Shown in pieces: positions 1 to 13,800 of a stretch of 64,000 nucleotides of DNA. Made by a program: the position numbers and the translations under genes. The DNA comes from Strongylocentrotus droebachiensis (taxonomy: Eukaryota > Echinodermata > Echinoidea > Camarodonta > Strongylocentrotidae). The notes below the pieces were generated by a model that saw only the letters and a program-made list of their open reading frames with translations, did not search any database and was not told the origin of the DNA. Within the stretch, counting starts at the first letter, position 1. Every line of letters begins with the position of its first letter. The DNA lies in contig JAVYIG010007510.1 of assembly GCA_035222895.1 (NCBI GenBank), positions 37,074 through 101,073 on the forward strand. Reading direction: 5' to 3'.

Positions 1-460
1 AGGATTTTTTCAAGGGGGGGGGGGGGGGGGAGGTGGGTAAGAGGACATATTTTTTTGGTCCCGAAATTTGAAAATTTGAGGGGGGGGGTAAGGTCATCTT
101 TTTTAGGTCGTCCATTAGGATTTTAAAAAAAAAAAAAAAAAATCGAAACTCATAAGGGGGGGGGGGGGGAGGGTTTTCTAAAAAAACATTCACATAACAA
201 AAACTGAAGGGGGGGGGGGTTTAACCCCCAAACCCTAAACCCCCCCCCCCCCTCCCCCTGCGTACGCGCCTTATTCGGGCCCATGACTTTTACAAGCCGG
301 TTGCCTGTCTGATTATCAAGATATTTATGTTTGGAATTACAAATTTTGAAAACCGCTTGCCAAACGGTTTTCATAACACTACAGTCTATTGGGTAAAACG
401 AGTATGGTATAACCGGTCACTCAAAGATGGTGATCGCCGTAAGCCAATTTGACTGTTTGT
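1..460. repeat. G-rich interspersed repeat, left edge
   Basis: Alternating G(9-14), A(18) and C(14) tracts. The motif GGTAAGGTCATCTTTTTT followed by TCCATTA also occurs near 24418-24447, so this is a copy of a dispersed G-rich repeat. Short ORFs here are tract artefacts. Confidence 0.6.
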
Positions 461-1194
461 GAAGGAGTAAAATTATCGACTCTTAGATAAATCAGAATAG
501 TTGACATTGAAATCTTTTAATCTTAGAGGACTGTCCGATATCACAAAGGGTGGCCGAACGATTCAAACGAGCCGATGAACTAGTTGAGGGAGGCTCACTG
601 GTCGCTAATTTATTTTAAATTGTTGAAGTCTGACTAGGAACAGCGATTTCTAATGCCTTTTACTTATTAACGATATGGAATGCATTAGGGAACGATTTAT
701 CGTCATAGTTAGAGTGATTGTTATCGATGAGGCCTGACCGAGCTGCCCTAACCTCCTTAGAGAGTACATGTATTGATTCATCTGTAATTATAATAGAATT
801 TCTTTGTCCGTTGGTTTTAGAATAATAAGGATCATGTCACAACATAATTAAAAATAACAAAGACGTACGTGTGCAATGACGAATGTACATTATGTAATTT
901 TTAATTATTATTTTTTAACACAAAAAAAGGTTTTAAGAAAGTTTTAAATACAATTTGTGTTAGACAAATAATTCGGGAAAAGGAAATTGATTTCATACAC
1001 TAAATAGTAATTTATTGCGTATGAAAGAACGGAATATTTATATAAATTAATGTGTGATTCACATCACAGCCCCCCTCCCACACATACACTACGTGACTAT
1101 CGCATCACATTATTGTTGAATAAGGGTATAACATTGGGCACAAACAAAACTCTGAATCTCGCCCGGTGCTTGCGTGGTACACACACATGTAATC

Positions 1195-1322
1195 CAGGCC
1201 CCCGTCTTGCGATTGATCCAAATCAATCGCAATTAGTTCTCCAGTCAATCGCAAGTTTGCAGTCTCCTGTCTCTTATGTACACAGTTGCGATTAATATCA
1301 ACTCTTTATAAGTTGGGGGCCC
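1195..1322. mobile_element. GGGCCC-type MITE in duplication copy 1
   Basis: About 128 bp between CCAGGCCCCCGTCTTGCG and CTTTATAAGTTGGGGGCCC, with internal inverted copies of GATTGAT.CAATCGCAA. Same family as 41388-41523 and 51609-51792. The copy is old and degraded. Confidence 0.6.
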
Positions 1323-1567
1323 AGATCTGTAGAAATTGAAACAGTCGTTCAAAGGGTACGTTACATCGTTCCTGATGACGAGTGAATTTCCTCTCCTCTG
1401 AATTAAGAGAGTACTAGTACGATCGCGACTTTTTTTGAAAAATCAAGTTAAGGCAATTTAGATGGCCTTTTTGTTTTTAAATCTGCAAGCAATACAATGG
1501 CATAATCCGTTCATGATTACTTGACTTGATTTCTAAGAAGACGAGTTCGCGATTGTGGTTACTGTAC

Positions 1568-1827
1568 CGTAATGGTGGTCCACAACTTCCTTGACGTAGT
1601 CCGATATTGCTTCACGTAGCAGCAAGGCGTCATCACGATAATGGTAGTTCGGTAGCACTTCAGGGTCAGAGACGCCCCTTACAAGAAGATCAGTCGGAAG
1701 GGAGCCCTCTACGTCGAATCGCCATGTAGAGTAGGAGCGTTTGATGATTTCTGCGATACCAACGGCGCCAATGGTCATATTTAAGTCGGTAAAGTCGCCC
1801 TGTCCAAGCAAAGGAGCCATACTTTTG
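1568..1827 (-). CDS. LOX-B exon 8
   Basis: 260 nt. Completes a Tyr codon, then KSMAPLLGQGDFTDLNMTIG, followed by RSYSTWRFDVEGSLPTDLLV and ending VKEVVDHHYG. This is the substrate-channel region after the arched helix. Donor GTACAG, exit phase 1; the next exon should start with AT to complete Asp, as exon 9 of LOX-A does. No LOX-B exon 9 is visible before position 1. Confidence 0.94.
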
Positions 1828-4800
1828 CTATAAAATGAATGATTTTGAATGAAATATATGATTAAAACATGCCTTGGGGAGTTGATTTCTTAAAAATCTG
1901 TGTAGTCTTTTTTAAAAGTCATTTTTATATAGCGCATAATAATAAATTCTCTATGCGCTTTACAACAATCGATTATATAATAAATTACATGATTAATCTA
2001 AAGATTTAATTTTGCATAAATTAACAGAAACATATATCGTATACAATGATGACAAAATCAGATATAATATTATTATTATTATCATTGTTATCATTATGAT
2101 TATTATTGCTATTATCGTTATCTTTATCATTATTATTTTATTGATAATATCATTATGTCAAGAGCTGGAGTGGACTAAAACTGCAAGAGTGCACCAGAAT
2201 GGCAGAAGATAAGAGTGAAATGGAGAGATGTTGCAATCAACCTCCGAACCGGGAGAAGATACTGAGATAGATAGAATATCATTATCAACAACAGTATTAT
2301 GATTATATTGTTGTTAATATTTTTCTTATTATCATTATCATTAACATCATTAACAATATACTGCAATGCTCAACATATAAAAGAACCTTACTAGTTGATG
2401 GCGAGGAGGTACAAGAAGTGAGGAGCAAGAAGACGGAAGATGGGGTGAGATGGAGACAGGGAACGATGCGTTGCTATGACGATGATTTCACCAATAAGAT
2501 GCGTGAATCCAAAATGGGCGACCGACTCATGGACGGCAGACTCGGCCAAGTTGAAGTAACACTTGGCCAAGATCCACGTGTACTCGGGATCAGTCGGGTA
2601 GAACACCTGCAATAAATCAGAATTCAAGGAATAAACAAAGGCGTCGACCCGTCCTCATTTGATTTTAAAGGGGGTTGGGGACGCATTAAAAAGAAAGTCC
2701 ACAATGATGTTATCTTGGTTTTGATAAAAGCAGGAAAAATGAGATAATTACACTAGTGAAAGTTCGAGTAATATCCGATTTTCAAAAAATAGGGGAGTTA
2801 TGAAGTTTTTTAAGTTGTCATCGGTGATACAAAAATTGACAACACTCCAATGTGCTCTGTACAGAAAATATCATAACCGCTCATTTTCTTTGTTATTGAT
2901 GACAGAATAGACTTGTGTCATACAGGGGTTTATTCAATATAAAAAACAGATTTGCAATAATCATATATAAGATAAATGTATGACTGAAAATGTTCTTAAG
3001 GGAAAATATAAATGTTTGAAGTTTTTTTAGTTCAAGGCAAATTGGATAGGGAGCTTGCAAGATACGTCACAGAGTTGAGAATTTGTGATTGATTGAACGC
3101 ACATCCAATATTCATGACCTTCTTATTTTGACCGGTTTTATGCAACTTTCGATGAACTGATTCTCACATTTTTCTACTTTTGTTACAACCTAGATATTAC
3201 CTTGTTGACTTCCCCTTTAATGCATTTTCACCACGGTGCGTCAGAGACCGCAACAACCGATGGCGCAGACCTCCGCCATTCAGTACCGTCATCATCCTCA
3301 CCATCTTTATTAGCCTTACCATCATCATCGCCATCATTACCGCCACCACCATCGCCATAACATCATGACCATCATCACTATCATCATCATTATCATCATC
3401 GCCATCTTCGTCACCATCATCATCGCCATCACCATGACAACATCACCATCATCACTATTTTCATGATCGTCACCATCCTCATTATCGCCACCCATGTCCT
3501 CACCACTATCACTACCATCATCATTGGATTAGGATAATCTCCATTAATCTACTTATCCTTCTTTTCTGCAATGAATGGAAAGAAGGTGGTTGCAATATCC
3601 CTGTGTGCTACACTAGTTCTAAACTACATGGACCCCATACTTTGCACAGAACCAAAACTCTAAAGTTTCTCGGTAACCGTGTGTTATACTATAGTAACTC
3701 TACATCAACGTTCCAGATATCTCTCATCATTTGCAAAGATGTAATTCCTAACCCTGGACCCCATTCTGAAGGTGAAAAGCAGTACCATAATATTAAAAAT
3801 GATCCTCAAATAAGACTGAGTACTGACAATTTTACGAGAACCATCGGTGCTGCAAAACTGAATAACCTGTTTTAAAACAGTTTTACCATCCGGTCAAATT
3901 GATAGCTCCGATCGGACAAAGAGACCACAATGGCATCCTCATGAAACCAAAGATCCGACAGCCGCGCCAGAACAAGACCAATATGAAGCAGGCTAGACCC
4001 ATGAGAGAGTCTAGCATACGCAGCTTCGGCAACTGGATCACGCACCATGACTGGTCTTCAGTATCAAATGTGCATGATGTCAACGAGAAATGTGACCGTT
4101 TCTATAGCGAGTTGAACCCAGCGATTGACAGCCATTTCCCGATTAAGTCGGTTCGACTCCACGAAGATGACAAACCATGGATGATCACCAAAATAAAATG
4201 CCTGATTCGCCAACGCCAACAACTTTTTAACTCGAGATCTCCAGATTGGACAAATATCCGAAATCAGATCCAAATTGCAATTCAAAAAGGCCAAAATTGA
4301 CTTTTATCACAATCGCGTCCATCGATTAAAACAAGAGAATCCAAGTTCATGGCACCGATATATCAAACTAATGACCTCAAACAAATCCACCGAATTGCTC
4401 ATAGATGTTCCAGGGGTTCATGAGGATGACCGCATCGAAGTTGCCAATGCGATCAACACTCATCTTGTGAAGGTGGCGAGAGATATACCACCTCTGAGCC
4501 AATCAAGTCTCCCTGCATACTTACCACTAAAAGAAACCAGTGCTCCGAATGTGCATCTTTGGCAGGTCTACCATTAACTTCGGAAGACCAAAGTTGGTAA
4601 GAGCTGCGGGCCTTATGGCATTTCCAGTCGCTTGATTCGCGAATTCGCACTTGAACTTACGTCTCCAATTTGTGATATAATCAATGCTTCTCTTGACCAA
4701 GGAATCGTTCCTCATCCATGGAAAATGTCTACCATAGTTCCATTACCTAAAACAACACCGCCTTCAATCGACAAGCTGAGACCCATTGCACTCACCAGTC

Positions 4801-7800
4801 ATTTCGCGAAACTTGCCGAACTCTTTCTTTGCAAGATGCTGCTCGCTGATATCAGTGGGAACATTGATCCCCATCAGTATGGAAATCGGCCGGGCATGTC
4901 AACCTCTCAATACCTGGTAGATCTCCTGGAATATCTGTATTCACATGCTGACAAGACAAGATATAAATCAACAGTAGTGATGACAGATTTCTCCAAGGCG
5001 TTTGACTTGGTTGACCACAATATTGCCATTGAAAAGATCTACACACTGGGTGCCAGACCACAACTGATACCATGGTTGTCCAGCTTCCTCTCAGAGCGGA
5101 CGCAGCAAGTGAGATACCGTGGCAAACTTTCGGAACCAGTGATGACAAATGCAGGTGTTCCACATGGAACACGCTTGGGACCAGTACTTTTCCTTGCCCT
5201 AGTAAATGATGCATTAGACGAATCAACAACCTCCAGGTGGAAATACGTTGATGACTTGACGATAGCTGAAAGCCGAAAATCTACAACAAGGAGTAACATA
5301 TCGCAAGCTGTCCAGGAGTTGGAAATATGGTGTGAATCCACGCGCATGAAGCTAAACCCAGCTAAATGTCAGTTCTTTCAGATATCATTTAGCAGACGAC
5401 CCCCTAATCCCGAACCCATTACCATTTCAAATCAACCGATCCCAGAGTGCGTCCATGTAAAATTGTTAGGCGTCACCATCCAGAATGACCTGAAATGGAA
5501 CAAGCATGTCTGCGACGTTGTTTCAATGTCAAGTAAAAAGCTGTACATGCTCAGAAACCTCAAAAAGTTTGGACTTCCCGTAGAAGATTTACTGACCGTG
5601 TTCCAGTCATACATCAGACCTATTATTGATGATGTAATGCGTGATTCTTCATCAGCGAGTCAATGGAAGTACGTCGACGACATGTCCATTGCCGCCTCCC
5701 ACGATGCACGCAACCAGCCACGTGATATCTCCCGTTCACTATCCACTCTTGATTGGTGCCAGAGCAATTACGTTAAACTCAACACCAAGAAGTGTTCAAT
5801 CATGCGATTGTCCTTCAGTAAAGTCCAACTACCCCCACTAGGAGTACTTATTGATAACGTCCCCCTGAACGAGGTTAGCAGTGTGAAAACCCTTGGAGTA
5901 ACCATTGAAGACACCTTGAAGTGGAATGTACAGGTTTCGGATACGGTTTCTCGTGCTAACCGCCTCATTTTCATGTTAAGATCCCTGAAAGCCTTCTATC
6001 TCCACACCAGCAACCTCGTTACAGTTTATATAGGATTTGTAAGACCACTCCTCGAGTATGCCTGCCCTGCCTGGAACGGAGCATTGACTATCGCCCAGTC
6101 CAACAAGATCGAAAATGTTCAAAAACGGGCATTTAGAATTATACTAGGTAGATATTACATATCCTATTCAAATGCCCTATCAATGACCAAGCTTCAAACT
6201 CTCCATGCTCGCCGAGAAGAGCTATGTCTCAAGTTTGCCCTGAAAGCACTAAAATCCGACCAATCAGACTGGTTTAAACTAAACGCCAACACACGGAAAT
6301 CACGTATCTGTATAGAACCTAAGTCCAAAACAGAACGTTACAGGAAAAGCCCAGCCCCATATCTCACCAGGTTACTCAACAACGCATAAATTCCCCTGAT
6401 TCCTGCCCGATTCCACACCTCTTATTTAAATCGTATGCCTTCTGTTGCTTTTAATACTGCTCAACTTTATACCCATCAATTCATAAAGATTAGTGCATGT
6501 AATCCACATTGTAATGAATGGATAAACTTGTGTTTTTAACTGTCAAACTGATTAAATAGCGAATATCTCTCTTATAGTTACGCACGTTCCCATGTACATT
6601 CTATGTCTTTACATATTTAAAGTTTGTACGCATATATTCTGTTATTATCTTAGTAATGTATAATTGGTTAATTGTACTGTTTTTCTCTGTAAGGGAAACT
6701 TTGTAATTTACTTTGTAATTTCTTTCTAATCGCTTTCTTTTTGTCGTCTTACTTTCATCATCATTCCTCTCCTACATGTCTTCACAGTTCCAACTGTTCC
6801 ATTCTTCTCAACTCCCTCCCTATCTCTCTCTCTCTCTCTCTCTCTCCCTCTCCCATCTTACGCATGTCTTCCTTTTTTTCTTTCTAACTTAACTCTCTCT
6901 CTACATCGTTCTCTCCCTGACCTTTTCTCTCCCTTTCGGTAATTGTTTAATCATGTTTCTATGATAAATCCGTATATATGGTGTAGCTTTATAGACATTC
7001 AATGCTCATTACGGTTCGAAATTAAACAAATCTTCAGTACTTACTTGTTATAACTCAATTAATCAGCCTCAATTTCTATTTAAAATATGAATATTCCTCA
7101 CTTAACAATGATTACAGAAATAATAATAATGCCGAATCTATTCTATTTTTATCATCAATTTGTTTGCAAGTAGGGAATAAGTACTAAGTTATGATCTACC
7201 CGACTGTGTATTATGTGTACTTGTCTGTATAAGTTTTGTTGAAATGCTTTTTAATATTTGTAAAACTTGCAATGTAATTTAGCTTTCGGGCTACCATTTT
7301 GAAGTTGTTTAATAAAAACCATTCTACTACATTCTACTACGTTACTGAATATTGTGCACCAGTTTGGCATTCTTCACTGACCTTAGCGGATTCCAACCAA
7401 ATAGAAAGTATACAGAAAAGGGCTCTACCCAATAAACAAAATCACGTGAAAATCACGTCAATATCAAGGTATCGACTTGAGGAGAGTTACGTTCTTCAAA
7501 CACCGGACATTTACGTAAATGTGTTAATACGTTTATTGCACTAGGTAACTTAAAACACACGTACACTAAATCACGCAATTGTCACTGCAATATCACCATT
7601 ATAATAACGTGATTGTCCCTACCGTGGAGACCATGGTATGTAAACCTAATACTCCCGTGTTTGTTTGGTTATGAAATTACATGTTCATAAACGAAATTAT
7701 CGCGTCACAGAAACACGTGAAGCGTTAGTGATAGTTTTAGTCACAATATCTGCGTGAAATTCACGTGAATATTACGAGGCTGACTTGAGATGAATCATGT

Positions 7801-10800
7801 TCTTCATTCACGTGAAATTTACGTCGAAGAGGAAATATGTTACTGTAACCCGCGTTCAACCCAATAATTACGCAAATGTTACACAATAAATGAACCAAAA
7901 TAATGACGTTCTCATCCCGTTTCTGAACATCGTGTCTTGGATCTTCCATAATTACGTCCAGGCGCGCCAGAAGCAGTTTGGGATTAGAGGAGATGGTGGG
8001 GGGGGGGGGGGTGGGGGGGTTGCAAACATCCCAGAAGAGAAAGCTAGTTGCAACTGGTCCAGTTGATGAACCAGTTAATGCCAACTGGTAACCCTGGAAA
8101 TTGAAATGGGCTAAATGATCCAGTTGATCCAGGCCAGTTAGAATTCAACTGGTCTAGCTGAGCCATTAGAACCATTTGGTAAAACTTCCAACAAGTTGAA
8201 CAGCAACAACACTTCAATACTGGTACGTCTGTATTTCCAATGTAAAGGCATTGGTAATAAGTAGACTTACATAATTTAGTTAATCGAAATTTGTTCATAT
8301 ACTTGTATTTTATTGAAATTATTTAGTTCATAGTTAATGTTTCCCTTATTCATGTTTAACTAAATGTAATTTATACGAAGTAGCGAAATGTCCTAATAAC
8401 TGGTATTTGTAGTATTTTCGAAATGAATTGCATATAACTAAATCATCAGTAATTAAGAAATATGCTGTAAATTCAGATAAATTGTTTAAAAAACATAGAT
8501 CTGCACGCACCCCATATTCAATATGCAAATTAATTGATGTCAGCTGGTTCAACTTGAAATATGCCAACAGTCAGTCATCAACTGGTGCAACTGGAAATAT
8601 GCACACACTGGTGCAATGAAAATATGCCAACAGTCATTTATCAACTGGTGAACATAGAAATATGCCAACAGTCACGGGATTATCACCACGGAACTTAAAT
8701 GGTAACTGTGAAACCATCAAGACACCCAATAATAACTCATTTTCACACCTGGAAAACACGGAATACCCAGCTTATATTAATAATCCGTTTGAGTCACGAG
8801 ATCATCACCGCGGAACTGCTGGCAACTTTGACTACCATTTAAATAGGTGTTTTAAGACACCTAATAATTACTAATTTTTCACACCTAAATATCACGGATT
8901 CACAGCTTAGATTAGTAATCAGTTTTAACTACGTGATCATCACCAAGAAAGTTATGGTAACTTTGAAACCATTTTAAAAGGTGTTTTAAGACACCTAATA
9001 ATTACTAATTTTTCACACCTAAAAGTCACGTATGCCCAGCTTAGATTAATAATCCGTTTGAGTCACGAGATCATCACCGCGGAACTGCTGGCAACTTTGA
9101 CTACCATTTAAATAGGTGTTTTAAGACACCTAATAATTACTAATTTTCACACCTAAATATCACGGATTCACAGCTTAGATTAGTAATCAGTTTTAACCAC
9201 GTGATCATCACCAAGAAAGTTATGGTAACTTTGAAACCATTTAAAAAGGTGTTTTAAGACACCTAATAATTACTAATTTTTCACACCTAAGAGTCACGTA
9301 TGCCCAGCTTAGATTAATAATCCGTTTGAGTCACGAGATCATCACCGCGGAACTTATGGCAACTTTGACTACCATTTAAAAAGGTGTTTTTAAGACACCT
9401 AATAATTATTTATTTTCACACCTAAATATCACGGATTCACAGCTTAGATTAGTAATCAGCGTGAGCCACGTGATCATAACCAAGAAATTTATGGTAACTT
9501 TGAAACCATTTAAAGAGGTGTGTAAGACACCTCAGAATTACTAATTTAATATAACCAGAGATTCACGGACAGAACAATAAGACGATTAGCCGGTGTAAGT
9601 AACGTGATTATTACCATCAACCTTGGATAACCTGTGAAACCTATCGATAAAGGTGCTTAAAAGACCAAATAATTACGTATTTATCACCACCATCGGTTAA
9701 CGGACACAAAACTCGTTGCTTGGTCAAGTGGTTATTTGGTCATAAACACTTGATTTACAGAGGTAAGTGGAATCACGTTACTCCAGTCGCGTGATAAATT
9801 GGTGGTTTTTAGGTTAGATGAAAACGTGAACAGGAGTACCTTTTTTGTTTAAATTAAGGCACGTGTCGATAACGTTTAAATCTAGTTCAAAAGGCACCAT
9901 ACTTTAAAATCACTTAAAATACACTCCTACAAGAGGTTACTTTTTAGTGTTTTGTTTATTGGGTACGTATCATTCTAGGCAGAGAGTACCAAACGTATGA
10001 GAATGCACTCATAACTACGAAACTTACCACTTTGTCGGAAAGACGTGTCCAACTGTGTGTCAAGTTTGCCAAATCACTTGAGAAAAACTTTCCCCAATGA
10101 TAGCCCCCTAAGCAGTCTGAACTCCGTGCACTACGTTTCAGTGACCAGTACATGCCTGTGAAATGTAGAACAGAGCGCTATCGGAAAAGTGCTCTCCCAT
10201 TTCTTGTGAGACTTTTAAACCAGAAATGATCCTTGATTATCACAAACTTGTTTTAAACCTATTTATGAATCTCGCTTAGATTAGATTAATAGTATAATTT
10301 ACATTTGTACATATTGAATTTCACTCTATGACTGTATATTAAACATTTATTATATTTTCAATAGAAACGCCGAACATTCTTTTACACTCATTTAATTTAC
10401 GTTTCAAGTGTTTTTTAAGTTTAAGAATACCCATTCTAATTATTTGATACAACCCAAGTATACTTTATTTATCACTTGCCAGTCTACTTCTTATGATTCA
10501 GAACTTATAGCTATTTGATAACTTGTGAATTTGTATTGATTTTTCATGTTTGTTCCTTTTGATTATACCTTTACTTGTATATTTAATAGAAAACTCATAC
10601 ATCTAGACTCCTTTAATTAAACTTAATGAAAAATCATCATTTATTATCTTTTTTACCATCATATACCACTCAAGTCACAAAGCTTTAAATTTTGATGGAA
10701 AGTGGATAATAATATTTATATTTAAGTTTTAATTCCAAAATTGTTTTTGTTTGTAAGCAATATTTTGTATAATGTCATCATTATACATGTATAGTTCCTT

Positions 10801-13800
10801 TTTATTTGCATTTATATTTATTTTTAGAATATTGTATATGATTCTTTTTAATTTGTATGATGTTTTTAATGTTTTGAATTTTGTAAATTCATTTGTAATT
10901 TAGCCTTTGGCTACAATGAGTGAATAATACCTTGAATTGAATTGAATTGAAAATCATAATCACTATTATCACCATCATCACCACCACCACCGTCATCAAC
11001 GTCATCATCATCGTCACCATCATTGCCACCACCATCACATCATAACCGTCTTTATCATCATCGTCACCATTATCTTCATCATCACCACCACCACTATCGT
11101 CGTCATCATCATCATCATCACTATCAATATTTACCGGATTGTTTGAAGCTGGGTCTTGATTCAACTGAATAGCGACCGGCATCAAATATTTGTCTTTGTT
11201 GACGAAGAAAAGCGCAATGGGTGCAGTGATCTGATGGAAGCAAGTAAGGTTTCAAATATGTTTGAAAATTTTCTCTCTCTCTCTCTTTGTCTTAAGAAAT
11301 TTGCTTCGAACAAACCAATCCCCATTTGATATGAGATAAGAATCGTTGAATTAAATGTATAAAGCATTCACTTCTCGTCCCATACGTGCTAATATGAAAT
11401 GTTTCTCGTCTAGGTAACTTTCAATTCTATGGCGTAGGCTTTTTTTACGTGTTTTTTTCCTTGATTCATTTTTAATGAATTCGAAATTTCTCAAAGGAAT
11501 TTGTAAATTACGCCTATTCAGTCATTTGCTGCTAACCTTTCTTTTTTAATGTATTGTATAGCAATATTTTTTAATAAAAGAATTCGATCTATGAATGTTA
11601 TTTTCTGTAAAAAAAAGTTATAGATACAAAAAAAATAGTTACATAAATAAATGAATACAATAGAATTAATAAATAAACAAATATTACATCGGCGAATATT
11701 TTAAAAAGACCTGTCCAGTAACATCAAGAAGGGACTAATTCATTACCTTCCGGCCATCTGTACAAGGCAAGTCTTTGAGGAGCTTGAGATCGATGATGAA
11801 AAGACGCTTCTTCTTGATGGCTTCCAACACAGTTAGGCCTTCGAGAAGAGGTTCAACGTCCTTCTCGTCTACGGCGAAACTGTGAGGAGGCAAAAGAACT
11901 GATAAACTCTAATTTGTTCTCTTCTTCGTATTTCAATTGCCTACAATCAGTATGGTATTATCCTGTAGAAGTCCATCGAGTTCAACTAAAGGGTTTTGAA
12001 CATCTTTGTGTGGGTGTGTGTGTGTGTGTGATTGTGTTTACCAAAATTAGCAATCGCATGAATGGTCTGTTTGGTTTGATGTTAACATGGGCGTGTGCAG
12101 GATTTTAGGATAAGGAGGGGGGTGAAGCATGATGTTATGGGTCTTAGTACAGCTATGAAAGCAAGCGGGGTGAACTCAGCGGCCAATGGCGGGGGTCCAG
12201 GGGCATAGCCCCCATAAGCTCATGTGTTTCCAGCGTTTTAAAGACCCGGAAGCACCTCTCCTCGCATAATTCTTCTCCCACTTTTCAGAAAAGTTTTGCC
12301 CCAAATGAAAAAAACACTGATGGTATAGAGGTTATACTCGCGTGATATATGATACCTGTAATATGGCGGAATCATCAAATCCATTAAGAGAGAGTTTGTT
12401 AGGAGTACATGATCACATTATCATGTTATGTTTAATTGAATGAACAATAATGACGAACAGCTTGAATAAATGTTTAATTTGAATGACGAATTACGAATTT
12501 AAATGCACAGATAATGAATATAAACTAACTAATTCTCAAAATTTAAAACGATGAAATACACGAGACACATATTTCGGAATATGAAACTGTTGTCTGATCA
12601 CATCATGAATTCATGTATGTCTAGTCTTAATTATTCGAAATATGAGAGCATTGCAATAGTAATACTTCCCTTATTGCACTACTAATATAATTACTAAATG
12701 GAATAAAATATGTTTAAAAAAAAGAAGAGAAAGTCATTTGAAACCGATACTACAAAAGATCAAAAGTTTATGCAAAACACGTTTGCAATAAACTTAAAAA
12801 TGACAATAATTTAATATTCCACCTTGACCCGATTTCTGTACAATACAAAAGTGCGGATATATTTGAACCAATGTGATTGGTTAACAGTCAAACAATGTTT
12901 TCTTTTTCTTTTCTAATATCAAAATGTATATTCTTTAAAGGCTTCCGTGATTTTGGCACTGAATTGAAAATCACTCCATATTATGCCCTAAGATACATGA
13001 ACTTGGAGAGTGCATAAAGTAGTTTGTTAAATCCACAAACAAACCGCTTCTCACTGATATTGGCACTGAATTGAAAAACACGCAATTTGAATAAATTAAC
13101 ATGTGTTGGTAAAATATTATACATACATTTTAAGTTGAATGGTATCAAATAATTATCACGAATACATTTTTAATTTAAGGATTCACAGAGAATCTCACTT
13201 ATTAATAGAAAGATTTGTCTTTAAAGTTTTTTTTCCAGAAATCTACCGCCCTAGATCATGTGTTTTTTTAATTAATGTAACGCACGCACACAAAATCTGA
13301 TGCGATAATTGATCAAATAATGAGGTTTCATACAAAAATTACAAGTGCAAAGCTATGTTTCATTTTAAATAAATGACTTCGCGGGAAATCGGGAGGCCTA
13401 CCGTAAACGAATGACTACCCAGGTCGAAACTTGTCAATAATAATTGCGACATACCGGTTAATCTGGGCGATTTAATTTTGATCTCCACCACAATTAAACG
13501 CAAATATTCCAATGCAGCGCTAGGATGACTGGTCTAGGTTTAACAAAGTCACTGACATACACTGCTTATTCGTGTTTTTCATTAAAAATTGGAAAACGAG
13601 AAGAACGCAGTTAAAAGAGATATATTTTATATAAAGACTGAAATGTTAAATACATTGACGTTAAAGAATAGATGCAGTCTTACTTTGGTGGTATCTTGGT
13701 GCAAAGTCGGATCATAGCTGGGTTGCACCCTGTTAGTCTCTGGTTACCGAACTCCTTATCTGACTTCCAGTTTTCCATTGCCTTTTATTTATAAAAAAAA

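Larger units (their letters stand above)
7428..9963. mobile_element. 2536-bp TA-target non-autonomous DNA transposon
   Basis: Ends are CCCAATAAACAAAA (7428) and TTTTGTTTATTGGG (to 9963), a perfect 14-bp terminal inverted repeat. It is flanked by TA at 7426-7427 and 9964-9965. Removing the element and one TA joins QKRAL to RIILGREYQTYENALITT in frame, giving continuous LINE A protein, so the boundaries are secure. No transposase ORF is visible. The inside holds repeated CACGTGA motifs near the ends, a G tract near 8000, short AACTGGT-rich repeats (8045-8680) and a 133-bp tandem array. Superfamily not assigned: TA duplication suggests Tc1/mariner-like or another TA-targeting group. Confidence 0.88.
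3524..10950 (+). mobile_element. LINE A (CR1/L2/Jockey-like) with two nested insertions
   Basis: Composite of about 7.4 kb sitting in the (CAT)n tract and absent from the duplicated locus. LINE A proper is 3524-5628, 7341-7427 and 9964-10950, about 3.2 kb. The interruptions are LINE B (5629-7340) and a TA-target DNA transposon (7428-9963). The 3' end reads GTAATTTAGCCTTTGGCTAC and finishes in (GAATT)n, as in CR1/L2-type elements. The order of events follows from the nesting: duplication of the LOX block or loss from copy 2, then LINE A, then the two insertions. Confidence 0.85.
461..12795. repeat. segmental duplication, copy 1 (LOX-B exons 5-8)
   Basis: Collinear with 40258-45362 in the same orientation. 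Both begin near AAGGAGTAAAAT.ATCGACTC and end near GATCAAAAGTT.ATGCAAAAC. It holds LOX exons 5-8 and their introns. This copy is much longer because its intron 6 gained a LINE nest (about 3524-10950) and its intron 7 gained a small LINE tail (2157-2274). Confidence 0.85.

Noticed and set aside
4632..6389. a novel double-palm reverse transcriptase gene
   Set aside because: The second palm comes from a 5'-truncated LINE inserted in frame; the interrupted LINE resumes at 7347.
8681..9640. possible CRISPR-like array
   Set aside because: Contiguous alternating 133-bp units inside a transposon, no spacers or cas genes.
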